Shown piece after piece: positions 1 to 5,730 of a DNA stretch of 5,730 nucleotides. Source of the stretch: Opitutales bacterium (GTDB lineage: Bacteria > Verrucomicrobiota > Verrucomicrobiia > Opitutales > Intestinicryptomonadaceae). The DNA lies in NCBI GenBank assembly GCA_017633865.1, contig JAGBOM010000206.1, positions 1 through 5,730 of the forward strand. The letters are read 5' to 3'. The notes under the pieces are model-generated. The model was not told the origin of the DNA. It did no database searches and saw only the letters and a program-made list of their open reading frames with translations. Positions within the stretch are counted from its first letter, which is position 1; every line of letters starts with the position of its first letter. The translations under genes and the position numbers were made by a program.

Positions 1-448
1 TGGCCTCGCCTTCGATGTCGTTTGAAAGGGCGAGGACGATTTCGGAAACTTCGCCCGCCTTCACGCGCTTTTCAAGCCCCGCAAAATTCAAGTCCGCCTC
101 GGTGATGTTTTTTATGGGCGAGAGCTTGCCGCCCAAAACGTGGTAGGAGCCGCGCCAGACTCCGGTTTTTTCGATGGCGGCCATGTCGGCGGGGGTTTCG
201 ACAAGGCACACGCTGCGCGAGCGGCTTGGGTCGGCGCAGATGCCACAGACGCTTCCGTTTTCGGAAACGCCCCCGCACTTCGGGCATTTTGTTATTTTGC
301 CGAGGGCGAGGTTTATCGCCGAAACGAGCGCGAGGGCGTCCTCCCGCCTCGACACCGCAAGGTGAAACGCTATGCGCTCCGCGCTTTTTTTGCCGAAGCC
401 CGGGAGCTTCGCGAGCGCGGAAACTAAACTGTCGAAGCTTTCAGCCAT
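1..448 (-). CDS. recR: Recombination mediator RecR (C-terminus cut by the window edge)
   Basis: RecR works with RecO (and RecF) in the cytoplasm to load RecA on SSB-coated single-stranded DNA during gap repair. The visible 149 codons start with the RecR N-terminal helix-hairpin-helix region (LPGFGKKSAERIAFHL, about residues 15-30). A C4 zinc finger follows (CPKC at 55-58 and CGIC at 68-71), then the Toprim domain begins with CLVETP (Glu84). YHVLGGKLSP (102-111) and DIEGEA (144-149) are strongly RecR-like. The family is usually near 200 residues, so about 50 C-terminal residues lie beyond base 1. The ATG at 448-446 gives the normal RecR N-terminus. It sits 9 bases after the ybaB stop, with only a weak GGCGGGAA ribosome-binding stretch next to it, which suggests translational coupling to ybaB. 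Identity is recognised from motifs, with high certainty. Confidence 0.96.
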   Translation of the reverse strand, partial: MAESFDSLVSALAKLPGFGKKSAERIAFHLAVSRREDALALVSAINLALGKITKCPKCGGVSENGSVCGICADPSRSRSVCLVETPADMAAIEKTGVWRGSYHVLGGKLSPIKNITEADLNFAGLEKRVKAGEVSEIVLALSNDIEGEA

Positions 449-457
449 TTCCCGCCG

Positions 458-673
458 CTAAAAAAGCCCGGGCATTGAGAACCCGCCGGTGATTTTCGCC
501 ATTTCGGCCTCGCTTTCGGCCTTGGCTTTTTCCGCCGCGGAATTCACCGCCTCCAAAATCGCGCTTTCGACGATTTCCGCGCCCTCCTTCAAACATTCGG
601 GGTCGAGCTTAAGGCTTTTAAGCGCGCCGTGGCCGTCGACGACGACCTTGACCGCGCCGCCGCCCGACGCCAC
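458..673 (-). CDS. Open C-terminal part of YbaB, possible reinitiation product from GTG
   Basis: After the in-frame TAA the next codon is GTG (673-671), which could serve as a start for a 71-residue protein beginning ASGGGAVKVVVDGHG. It contains the YbaB beta-hairpin and second helix but lacks the long N-terminal helix needed for the usual dimer shape. The TAA-GTG junction would permit termination-reinitiation after a 30-codon upstream peptide. However, no Shine-Dalgarno-like purine stretch is visible before the GTG. I regard this as the second half of the interrupted ybaB gene, not an independent gene. It is listed because an automatic gene caller would probably report it. Confidence 0.3.
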   Translation of the reverse strand: MASGGGAVKVVVDGHGALKSLKLDPECLKEGAEIVESAILEAVNSAAEKAKAESEAEMAKITGGFSMPGLF

Positions 674-766
674 TTATATATGCTTTGCGGCGAGCTCGTT
701 TTGCGCGTCCTCCATGGCCGTCTGCATTTTCTGCGCCGGTTTGATAAGTTTTCCCACTCCTGGCAT
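458..766 (-). pseudogene. ybaB: YbaB/EbfC nucleoid-associated protein gene with an in-frame TAA at codon 31
   Basis: YbaB/EbfC proteins are small dimeric DNA-binding, nucleoid-associated proteins often encoded just before recR. From the ATG at 766-764 the frame reads MPGVGKLIKPAQKMQTAMED and on to LAAKHI (residue 30). It then meets TAA at 676-674 and continues in the same frame with VASGGGAVKVVVDG to a TAG at 460-458. Both halves match the family: the first is the long helix alpha-1, the second the beta-hairpin and alpha-2, ending in the typical GGFSMPGLF tail. Without the stop the product would be 102 residues, the usual size. The stop sits where relatives commonly have an acidic residue, so one base change (GAA to TAA) would explain it. 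An AAGGA ribosome binding site 9 bases before the ATG supports the upstream start. It may be a true nonsense mutation, a sequencing or assembly error, or a case of readthrough. No frameshift is seen and codon use is unchanged on both sides, so any decay would be recent. Confidence 0.85.
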
Positions 767-775
767 AGTCGTATT

Positions 776-780
776 TCCTT
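776..780 (-). promoter_or_regulatory. Ribosome binding site of ybaB (AAGGA)
   Basis: AAGGA lies 9 bases before the ATG at 766-764, in the 27-base gap after the phosphatase stop codon. It fixes the ybaB start upstream of the in-frame stop and argues that the full-length frame was the ancestral one. Confidence 0.65.
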
Positions 781-793
781 GATGATTTTTTGG

Positions 794-2224
794 TTAACTG
801 TTGCGGCGGACCGCGAGCAAAGTGTAGTCGTCGGACTGCGCGCGGACGCCCTTTGTGAAAGCCAAAACGGCTCCGGTGATTTTTTCGTTAAGCTCCTCGG
901 CGGAAAGCCCCGCGTTTTCGGCTATCAGAGCCCCCAGCCTCTCCGAGGAAAATTCCTCCCCGTTTAAATCGACGGCCTCGGTGACGCCGTCTGTATAAAG
1001 AACGAGAGTGTCGCCCGGGTTGAAGGGCTCGACAACCTCCGAAATTGTCGCGTCGAAAATTTTGGAGGACGCCATGCCGACCGCGGCGCCCTTCGAGGCC
1101 AAAAATTTCGCCCCTGCCGCGGAAGCCAAAACGGGCTTTTCGTGCCCCGCGCGCGCGAACGTGATTTTGCCCGCGCGGGTGTCGATAACAGCGTAAATGA
1201 GCGTTATGAACATGTCCGCCCTCGTGGCGGCGAACATTCTGGAGTTGAGAGCCTTCAAGACTTCGGACGGGCTTGAAAATTCGCGCGCCAAAAAGCGAAG
1301 GGCGGTCTGGCAAATCGCCATAATAAGAGCCGCCGCCACGCCCTTGCCCGAAACGTCGCCTATAACTACGCCTATTTTGCCGCCGTCCAAATTGAACGTG
1401 TCGTAAAAATCCCCGCCTACCTTCTGCCGCGGAATGTATCTTGCGGCGAATTCGTAGCCCTCGACGCGCTCCATTTTTTCGGGCAGTATGCAGCTTTGAA
1501 CGCTGCTTGCAACGGACAAATCGAGGTCTATCTTGCTCTTTTCTACAAGCTGGGCAAAGGCGTTCATGCTGTAAAGCAAAAGCGAAGCCTGGTCTGCAAT
1601 AGAGCGCGCAATCGAGAAGTCAGACTCCGAAAACGAGCCGCCGCCCATCGGGTTTGCGACTGCCAGAACGCCGAAAAATTCGTCCCGAAAGCAAACTGGA
1701 ACGGCAATCATAGACGTTATTTTTAAAAGCGGGTCTTTATGGTTTACAACCCTCGCGCTCGCGGCGGCGTTCTTTATGAAAATCGGGGTTCTTTCCTCGG
1801 CGGCCTCGCCTATCACGCCCTCGCCGAACTCAATCTCCTCGCCCTTGAAAACCCTCGAAATCAGCTCCGCGCGCGACGACGCCGATTTCAGCGCAAACGG
1901 GCTAAGCTCCCTCTGCGGCGGAAAAACGCCCTCGGAATAGGCCGAATAAAGCCTGCCCTCGGCATTCTTTTCGTAAAAGCTCGCGCAAGACGCCCCGCAG
2001 CCGAACATGAGCGTGCGCAGGATTCTGGAGTAAATCGCGCCTATGTCGGCGCCGTCGCCTATGTCGGAAACAAGCTTGTGGAACGCGCCGAAAACCACCG
2101 CGTTCTCCTCCTCCAAATTCTCCAAATCGTCGCGCGTTTTTCTTAGAGATTTCGACGCGCGGTAAAGCGCCGCCCCGAACAAAAGCGCGGCGGCAAAAAA
2201 TCCGGAAATGAACGCCGGCAGCAT
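794..2224 (-). CDS. Membrane-anchored GAF-domain PP2C/SpoIIE-type serine phosphatase
   Basis: A 476-residue SpoIIE-type (PPM/PP2C) protein phosphatase, expected to dephosphorylate a STAS-domain antagonist on serine. Residues 3-21 form one hydrophobic helix (FISGFFAAALLFGAALY), probably a membrane anchor. A charged, coiled-coil-like stretch follows (about 24-42), then a GAF sensor domain (about 45-215, including IAVPVCFRDEFFGVLAVANP). A signalling helix runs into LDLSVASSVQSCILPEKM (234-251), the usual entry to this phosphatase domain. Catalytic motifs are intact: VGGDFYD (Asp272, Asp275), IGDVSGKG (Asp290), ARAGHEKP (358-364), LYTDGVTEA (Asp412) and SDDYTLLAV (Asp465/466). The ATG shares its A with the STAS stop codon (TAATG), and AAGGAG lies 8 bases upstream, so translation is coupled. 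The GAF ligand cannot be read from sequence. Family assignment is very sure; the substrate is inferred from the neighbour. Confidence 0.94.
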   Translation of the reverse strand: MLPAFISGFFAAALLFGAALYRASKSLRKTRDDLENLEEENAVVFGAFHKLVSDIGDGADIGAIYSRILRTLMFGCGASCASFYEKNAEGRLYSAYSEGVFPPQRELSPFALKSASSRAELISRVFKGEEIEFGEGVIGEAAEERTPIFIKNAAASARVVNHKDPLLKITSMIAVPVCFRDEFFGVLAVANPMGGGSFSESDFSIARSIADQASLLLYSMNAFAQLVEKSKIDLDLSVASSVQSCILPEKMERVEGYEFAARYIPRQKVGGDFYDTFNLDGGKIGVVIGDVSGKGVAAALIMAICQTALRFLAREFSSPSEVLKALNSRMFAATRADMFITLIYAVIDTRAGKITFARAGHEKPVLASAAGAKFLASKGAAVGMASSKIFDATISEVVEPFNPGDTLVLYTDGVTEAVDLNGEEFSSERLGALIAENAGLSAEELNEKITGAVLAFTKGVRAQSDDYTLLAVRRNS

Positions 2225-2712
2225 TACAAATTCTCCTTGTCGGAACGCTCTTTTAGAAACGCGATTACGTCCTTGAATTTCTCCGCGTTTTCGCCGTTAA
2301 AATTCGCGAGGCTCTCGTGCGCCGAAAGCATTTCGGGCTTCGACACCGCCGAGGGAGCCAAGCCCCCGTCCGCGTCCGAAAAGCCGAAATCCCCGCCTTC
2401 GGAAATTTCCGCGATTGCGTCAAGCCCCAAGTTTTCCACAAGCTCCAAAAGCCGGCCCTTCAGATTCAAGAGCTCAACCTTCGCCCCGCGCTCGCCGAAG
2501 GCAAGCGCGACTTTGGCGAGCATTCCCATAAAGGTGCTGTCCATGCCCGCGCATGCCGAAAAATCAACGCGCAGCCTGCCGCAGCCGCCCGCTATTAAAA
2601 TGTCGAAAAAATCGCCCACGCATTTGCAGTTCAGATAGCTCGCCCTGCCGACGACGCCCAAAAAAGCCTCGCCGCCTTCAACGCGAACCATATACCGAAC
2701 CGCTTCGTCCAT
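2224..2712 (-). CDS. STAS-domain protein, anti-sigma factor antagonist-like
   Basis: A 162-residue cytoplasmic protein with an N-terminal STAS domain (about residues 5-105). The strand-turn LRVDFSACAGMDSTFMGMLA (47-66) is the region that carries the phosphorylated serine in SpoIIAA/RsbV-type proteins; here Ser59 follows Asp58. EVELLNLKGR-like text is present as KVELLNLKGRLLELVENLGL, the last strand and helix of the fold. About 50 further residues form a tail with a low-complexity linker and a final helix (AHESLANFNGENAEKFKDVI). The unphosphorylated form would be expected to bind an HATPase anti-sigma/kinase partner, which is not in the window. The adjacent PP2C gene is the likely phosphatase for Ser59. 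I chose the ATG at 2712-2710 because AGGTG lies 6 bases before it; a GTG three codons upstream (2721-2719) falls inside that site. Cysteines 29, 31, 44 and 54 are notable. Confidence 0.87.
   Translation of the reverse strand: MDEAVRYMVRVEGGEAFLGVVGRASYLNCKCVGDFFDILIAGGCGRLRVDFSACAGMDSTFMGMLAKVALAFGERGAKVELLNLKGRLLELVENLGLDAIAEISEGGDFGFSDADGGLAPSAVSKPEMLSAHESLANFNGENAEKFKDVIAFLKERSDKENL
2233..2238 (-). promoter_or_regulatory. Ribosome binding site of the PP2C phosphatase gene (AAGGAG)
   Basis: AAGGAG lies 8 bases before the phosphatase ATG and inside the last codons of the STAS gene. It confirms the TAATG overlap start at 2224-2222 and indicates that the phosphatase is translated directly after the STAS protein. 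Confidence 0.75.
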
Positions 2713-2718
2713 AAAAAA

Positions 2719-2723
2719 CACCT
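2719..2723 (-). promoter_or_regulatory. Ribosome binding site of the STAS gene (AGGTG), overlapping the aconitase stop
   Basis: AGGTG stands 6 bases before the ATG at 2712-2710 and shares two bases with the aconitase TAG (2724-2722). It decides between the ATG and the GTG at 2721-2719, which would place the start inside the site. The overlap means a ribosome finishing the aconitase covers the STAS start region. Confidence 0.6.
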
Positions 2724-5388
2724 ATTTTGCGACGATTTTTTTAAGGACGTGCGGGAGTATCCCTCCAGACTTGTAATACTCGACCTCAACGGGAGTGTCT
2801 ATCCTCAGCAGAATGTCCGCAAAATCGACCGCGCCGCCCTCCCTTTCTATTTTCAAAACGGCCTTCATCGCCGGGGAAACCCCGCCCTCGAGCCCCTCTA
2901 TCGAATAGAGCTCCGTGCCGTTTAAATTCAGGCTTTCGGCGTCGGCGCCGCCGACAAACTCAAAGGGCAGAACGCCCATGCCCACGAGGTTCGAGCGGTG
3001 GATTCTTTCGTATGACTTTGCCACAACCGCCCTCACGCCCAAAAGCGCGGTGCCCTTCGCCGCCCAGTCGCGCGAGGAGCCCATGCCGTAGTCCCTGCCG
3101 CCGACAACAATCAGCCCGCGGTTTTGCTTCGCGTAGGCCTGCGCGGCGTCGAAGATGTACACGTTCTCGCCCTTGCCGTCGATTTTCGTAAATCCGCCCT
3201 CCGCGCCCGCGGCAATCTTGTTTTTTATGCGCACGTTCGCGAAAGTTCCGCGCGCCATAACCAAGTCGTTGCCGCGGCGCGATCCGAACGAGTTGAAGTC
3301 CCTAACTTCCACGCCGTGCTCTTTAAGGTATCTGCCCGCGGGGCTTTCGGGAAGGATTGCGCCGGCGGGAGATATGTGGTCGGTCGTGACGGAGTCGCCC
3401 AAAATCGCGAGAGCCCGCAGATTTTTAAGCGGGGCGGGAGACGTGTCTTTGCCCGTAAAGCCTTTAAAAAACGGCGGATTTTGAATGTAGGTGCTCGATT
3501 CGCTCCACTTGTAAAGCGCGCCTTCGGGGCTTTTAACGCTTTGCCAAAGCTCGGGGCCTTTCATATCGCCATAGCGCGAGGCGAACATCTCGGCGCGGAT
3601 ATTTTTTGCCATGCAATCGGCGATTTCCGCGTTCGTAGGCATTATGTCTTTTAGGAAAACCTCTTTGCCGCATTTTGAAACGCCTATCGGCTCGCGCTCC
3701 AAATCGATATTGACGCGCCCCGCAAGCGCGAACGCCACAACAAGCTGCGGGCTCATCAAATAGTTCGCCTTAATCAGCCCGTGCACGCGCGCCTCGAAGT
3801 TTCTGTTGCCGCTTAAAACGCTCGCGCAGAACAATTCGTTCTTCTTTACGGCCTCCGCCACGCTATCCTCAAGCGGGCCCGAATTGCCTATGCACGTCGC
3901 GCAGCCGTAGCCGGCGAGGTTGAAGCCCAGCCCGTCCAAATACTTCTGCAAATCCGCCGCCGCCAAATAGTCGGAAACTACCCTCGAGCCCGGGGCGAAA
4001 GAAGTCTTTACATACGCGGGCGGCTTCAGCCCGAATTCGCAGGCCTTCTTCGCCAAGAGCCCCGCCGCCACTATCACCGACGGGTTTGACGTGTTTGTAC
4101 AGCTTGTTATCGCGGCGATTAAAACCGCGCCGTTAAAGATTTCGCCCCTGTTTGTGGCGTATTTTTGCGAGGGGGACTTGCCGTTTTCAGACAAAAGCTT
4201 TTCGGCGCTTTCCTTTAAGCCGCCAAGCTCGATTCTGTCCTGCGGGCGCTTGTGGCCGGCGACGCACGGGCGGATTTTTGAAAGGTCGAGCTCCACAACG
4301 CGAGTGTAGTCGCACTCGCCCTCCAAGCGTATTCCGAAAATCCCCTGCTCGGTAAAATAGTCTTTAATAAGAGCGATTTGGCGATCGCTTCGGCCCGTCA
4401 GGCGCAGATATTCCAACGTCTTTTCGTCGACGGGGAAATAGCCCATTGTAGCGCCGTATTCGGGAGCCATGTTGGCGATTGTCGCCCTGTCGGCAAGCGA
4501 AAGAGCCTTCGCGCCCTCGCCGAAATATTCCACGAACTTGCCTACGACATTTTCCTTCCTCAACATCTGCGTAACTGTTAGGGCGACGTCCGTGGCGCTT
4601 ACGCCCTCGCAAAGCCTGCCCTTTACGTTTACGCCAACAACTTCCGGAACCTTAAAGTAAACGGGCTGGCCGAGCATCCCGGCCTCGGCCTCTATCCCGC
4701 CGACGCCCCAGCCGACAACGCCCAGGCCGTTTATCATAGTCGTGTGGGAGTCGGTGCCCACGAGAGTGTCGGGATAAAAAACGGTTTTGCCGCCCGATTC
4801 CGCCTCAAAAACAAGGCGCGCCAAATACTCCAAATTGACCTGGTGAATTATGCCCGTCGAGGGCGGAACAACAGAAAAGGTCTTAAACGCCTGCTGCCCC
4901 CACTTTAAAAATTCGTAGCGCTCGGCGTTGCGCGCAAACTCGCGCTCAAGATTCGTCTTGTAAGAGGAGGCCTGCGCGGAGCTGTCCATCTGCACGGAAT
5001 GGTCCACAACCAAATCGACAGGCACAAGGGGCTCGACCGCGGAAGGGTCTTTGCCCATGCGGGCGGCGGCGTCGCGCATCGCGGCCAAGTCCACCAGAAG
5101 CGGCACGCCCGTAAAGTCTTGAAGCACGATTCTTGACACGACAAAGGGGACTTCGTAGTCGCCGGGAGCCTTAGCGTTCCATGCGGCAAGGCGCTTTACG
5201 TCGCCTTCGCCAGCCAAAACGCCGTCGCAGTTGCGCAACACGCTTTCAAGCACTATCTTTATGCTTACGGGAAGCCTTTTGAGATTGCACAAGCCATGCT
5301 CTTCGAGCGATTTTAGGCTGTAAATATAGCCGCTTGCGCCGGACTCGGCGCCTTTGAATTCTTTTAGCGAGTTAAAGGGATTTTTCAT
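2722..5388 (-). CDS. acnA: Aconitate hydratase AcnA (IRP1/AcnA-type aconitase)
   Basis: Aconitase interconverts citrate and isocitrate through cis-aconitate in the TCA cycle, using a cytoplasmic [4Fe-4S] cluster. The 888-residue product matches the usual AcnA length (about 890). From the ATG, visible motifs are [13 protein letters not shown] (about 192-204), [20 protein letters not shown] (207-226), and the cluster ligands Cys430 in SCTNTSNPS and Cys496/Cys499 in [10 protein letters not shown]. The swivel domain then carries [14 protein letters not shown] (664-677), [10 protein letters not shown] (698-707) and [16 protein letters not shown] (764-779, with the active-site SSR). All are intact. 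The ATG at 5388-5386 gives [11 protein letters not shown], a normal family N-terminus. An in-frame TTG 14 codons upstream is less likely because that extension crosses the promoter candidate. No clear Shine-Dalgarno precedes the ATG. It is the first visible gene of the cluster. The possibility of methylcitrate activity (AcnD-type) is small, given the close AcnA length and motifs. Confidence 0.97.
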   Translation of the reverse strand: MKNPFNSLKEFKGAESGASGYIYSLKSLEEHGLCNLKRLPVSIKIVLESVLRNCDGVLAGEGDVKRLAAWNAKAPGDYEVPFVVSRIVLQDFTGVPLLVDLAAMRDAAARMGKDPSAVEPLVPVDLVVDHSVQMDSSAQASSYKTNLEREFARNAERYEFLKWGQQAFKTFSVVPPSTGIIHQVNLEYLARLVFEAESGGKTVFYPDTLVGTDSHTTMINGLGVVGWGVGGIEAEAGMLGQPVYFKVPEVVGVNVKGRLCEGVSATDVALTVTQMLRKENVVGKFVEYFGEGAKALSLADRATIANMAPEYGATMGYFPVDEKTLEYLRLTGRSDRQIALIKDYFTEQGIFGIRLEGECDYTRVVELDLSKIRPCVAGHKRPQDRIELGGLKESAEKLLSENGKSPSQKYATNRGEIFNGAVLIAAITSCTNTSNPSVIVAAGLLAKKACEFGLKPPAYVKTSFAPGSRVVSDYLAAADLQKYLDGLGFNLAGYGCATCIGNSGPLEDSVAEAVKKNELFCASVLSGNRNFEARVHGLIKANYLMSPQLVVAFALAGRVNIDLEREPIGVSKCGKEVFLKDIMPTNAEIADCMAKNIRAEMFASRYGDMKGPELWQSVKSPEGALYKWSESSTYIQNPPFFKGFTGKDTSPAPLKNLRALAILGDSVTTDHISPAGAILPESPAGRYLKEHGVEVRDFNSFGSRRGNDLVMARGTFANVRIKNKIAAGAEGGFTKIDGKGENVYIFDAAQAYAKQNRGLIVVGGRDYGMGSSRDWAAKGTALLGVRAVVAKSYERIHRSNLVGMGVLPFEFVGGADAESLNLNGTELYSIEGLEGGVSPAMKAVLKIEREGGAVDFADILLRIDTPVEVEYYKSGGILPHVLKKIVAK

Positions 5389-5417
5389 CGTAGCAAATGT
5401 GAATTTTTTATTTGACA

Positions 5418-5446
5418 ATATTGCCCGCAAACACCCTAAAAAGCAA
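5418..5446 (-). promoter_or_regulatory. Weak sigma-70-like promoter candidate for acnA
   Basis: On the minus strand TTGCTT (5446-5441) and CAATAT (5423-5418) are separated by 17 bases, which would place the transcript start about 23 bases before the acnA ATG. The -10 matches the TATAAT consensus at only three positions, so support is thin. A start further upstream would put the inverted-repeat element into the leader. Confidence 0.25.
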
Positions 5447-5493
5447 CAAATATTTCAGCTTTTAACGCCCAAAAACTCCACCCCGCCCCGCAA

Positions 5494-5567
5494 AGGCAGA
5501 GCCCTTGACGTGAGATGCTTGCGCATCTCGTGTGATGCTTCGGCGCGGAGCCCCGCGCCTTCTGCCT
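5494..5567. repeat. Branched inverted-repeat element (outer stem enclosing two hairpins)
   Basis: AGGCAGA (5494-5500) is the exact reverse complement of TCTGCCT (5561-5567) and encloses two further perfect hairpins. The first is GAGATGC (5512-5518) with GCATCTC (5523-5529) around a 4-base loop. It can extend by two G.T and two Watson-Crick pairs on the plus strand. The second is GGCGCGG (5542-5548) with CCGCGCC (5553-5559), also with a 4-base loop. On the minus strand the first loop is GCAA closed by C-G, a GNRA tetraloop. The partial direct repeat GATGCTT occurs at 5514-5520 and 5534-5540. The three perfect 7-base stems within 74 bases are seen directly; function as RNA, as a dispersed palindromic repeat or as a transcription stop is not decided. 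Confidence 0.6.
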
Positions 5568-5575
5568 AAAGACGC

Positions 5576-5592
5576 ATTAAACTTCGTTTAAT
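5576..5592. repeat. AT-rich hairpin ATTAAAC/GTTTAAT
   Basis: ATTAAAC (5576-5582) and GTTTAAT (5586-5592) are perfect reverse complements around a 3-base loop. It sits 8 bases from the larger branched element and may belong to the same unit. Neither strand has a solid T-run directly after it, so it is not a typical intrinsic terminator. Confidence 0.5.
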
Positions 5593-5706
5593 AGCTTCTT
5601 CAAAAAAATCCGAATAAAAATAGAAAAAATAAAACCGCCCAGAGTTCGTTGGTTTTGGGGCAGAGATTTTGAGCGCAGTTCAAGGAGCAAAAAAAAGACG
5701 GCGATG

Positions 5707-5726
5707 GAGTGTATTTAAACATACTC
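5707..5726. repeat. 20-base imperfect palindrome near the right edge
   Basis: GAGTGTATTTAAACATACTC is symmetric about TTTAAA, with 8 of 10 half-site positions pairing as Watson-Crick, one as G-T and one mismatch (A-C). The size and AT-rich centre suit an operator for a dimeric regulator. No gene start is visible next to it, so its target, if any, is probably outside the window. Confidence 0.35.
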
Positions 5727-5730
5727 GACA

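Larger units (their letters stand above)
5389..5730. other. Intergenic region upstream of acnA, no gene found
   Basis: This 342-base stretch contains no convincing coding frame on either strand. From the aconitase outward it holds a weak promoter candidate, a stretch at 5466-5490 that is G-rich on the minus strand, a branched set of inverted repeats (5494-5567), a separate AT-rich hairpin (5576-5592), an A-rich tract on the plus strand (about 5601-5635), and a 20-base imperfect palindrome at 5707-5726. A weak hairpin, AAAACC at 5631-5636 with GGTTTT at 5651-5656, is followed on the minus strand by a T-rich run; it could be a poor terminator for a minus-strand gene lying right of the window. 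Confidence 0.6.

Noticed and set aside
140..427. Plus-strand open frames over recR
   Set aside because: The minus strand here encodes clear RecR zinc-finger and Toprim motifs, so these frames are shadows.
888..1313. 141-codon minus-strand frame with an Arg/Gly-rich product
   Set aside because: It is another frame within the phosphatase domain, where the real frame carries the catalytic aspartates.
3124..3654. 176-codon open frame on the plus strand
   Set aside because: It lies wholly antisense to the aconitase, whose motifs are intact there. Its translation shows no recognisable domain and is explained by high GC content.
5412..5417. Perfect TTGACA on the plus strand
   Set aside because: No acceptable -10 sequence follows at 16-18 bases, and the only gene downstream on that strand would be antisense to the aconitase.
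5389..5430. N-terminal extension of aconitase from a TTG at 5430
   Set aside because: The ATG at 5388 gives the usual family N-terminus and length; the extra 14 codons are AT-rich and overlap the promoter candidate.
5494..5567. tRNA-like size: 74 bases with a 7-base closing stem and a hairpin near the 3' side
   Set aside because: No T-loop sequence (TTCRA), no anticodon arm with a 7-base loop and no proper D-arm on either strand; the inner hairpins have 7-base stems and 4-base loops.
5704..5718. Tiny plus-strand frame ATG GAG TGT ATT TAA with an AAGGAG upstream
   Set aside because: The spacing from AAGGAG (5682-5687) to the ATG is about 16 bases and the peptide is four residues; it is likely chance.

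Overview
The window reads as a compact, minus-strand, probably co-transcribed gene cluster from a moderately GC-rich Gram-negative-type bacterium. In transcription order (right to left) it holds an aconitase, a STAS-domain anti-sigma-antagonist-like protein, a membrane-anchored GAF/PP2C (SpoIIE-type) phosphatase, a YbaB/EbfC nucleoid-associated protein gene, and recR. Coding DNA is rich in GCG, CGC and GGC codons yet also uses AAA runs and ATA freely. Together with the gene families, this makes me lean towards Verrucomicrobiota (Opitutales-like), but that is impression rather than proof and no taxonomic marker is present.

Layout. 5389-5730 has no gene. It holds AT-rich DNA, a palindrome near the right edge, and a set of nested inverted repeats that can fold into a branched RNA or DNA structure, followed by a weak promoter candidate. 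2722-5388 is a full-length AcnA-type aconitase. 2224-2712 is the STAS protein; its ribosome binding site overlaps the aconitase stop codon. 794-2224 is the phosphatase; its ATG shares one base with the STAS stop (TAATG). 458-766 is ybaB, broken by an in-frame TAA at codon 31. 1-448 is the N-terminal three quarters of recR, which runs off the left edge.

How the genes may work together. The STAS protein and the PP2C phosphatase look like a partner-switching pair: the phosphatase would dephosphorylate the STAS serine in response to a signal read by the GAF domain. The matching HATPase kinase/anti-sigma factor and sigma factor are not in the window. Their tight coupling to a TCA-cycle enzyme is unusual. 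The ybaB-recR pair is a common DNA-repair/nucleoid module that is often preceded by dnaX; here the signalling genes take that place.

The most notable observations are the nonsense codon inside an otherwise well-preserved ybaB, the aconitase-STAS-PP2C arrangement, and the branched inverted-repeat element upstream of the aconitase.
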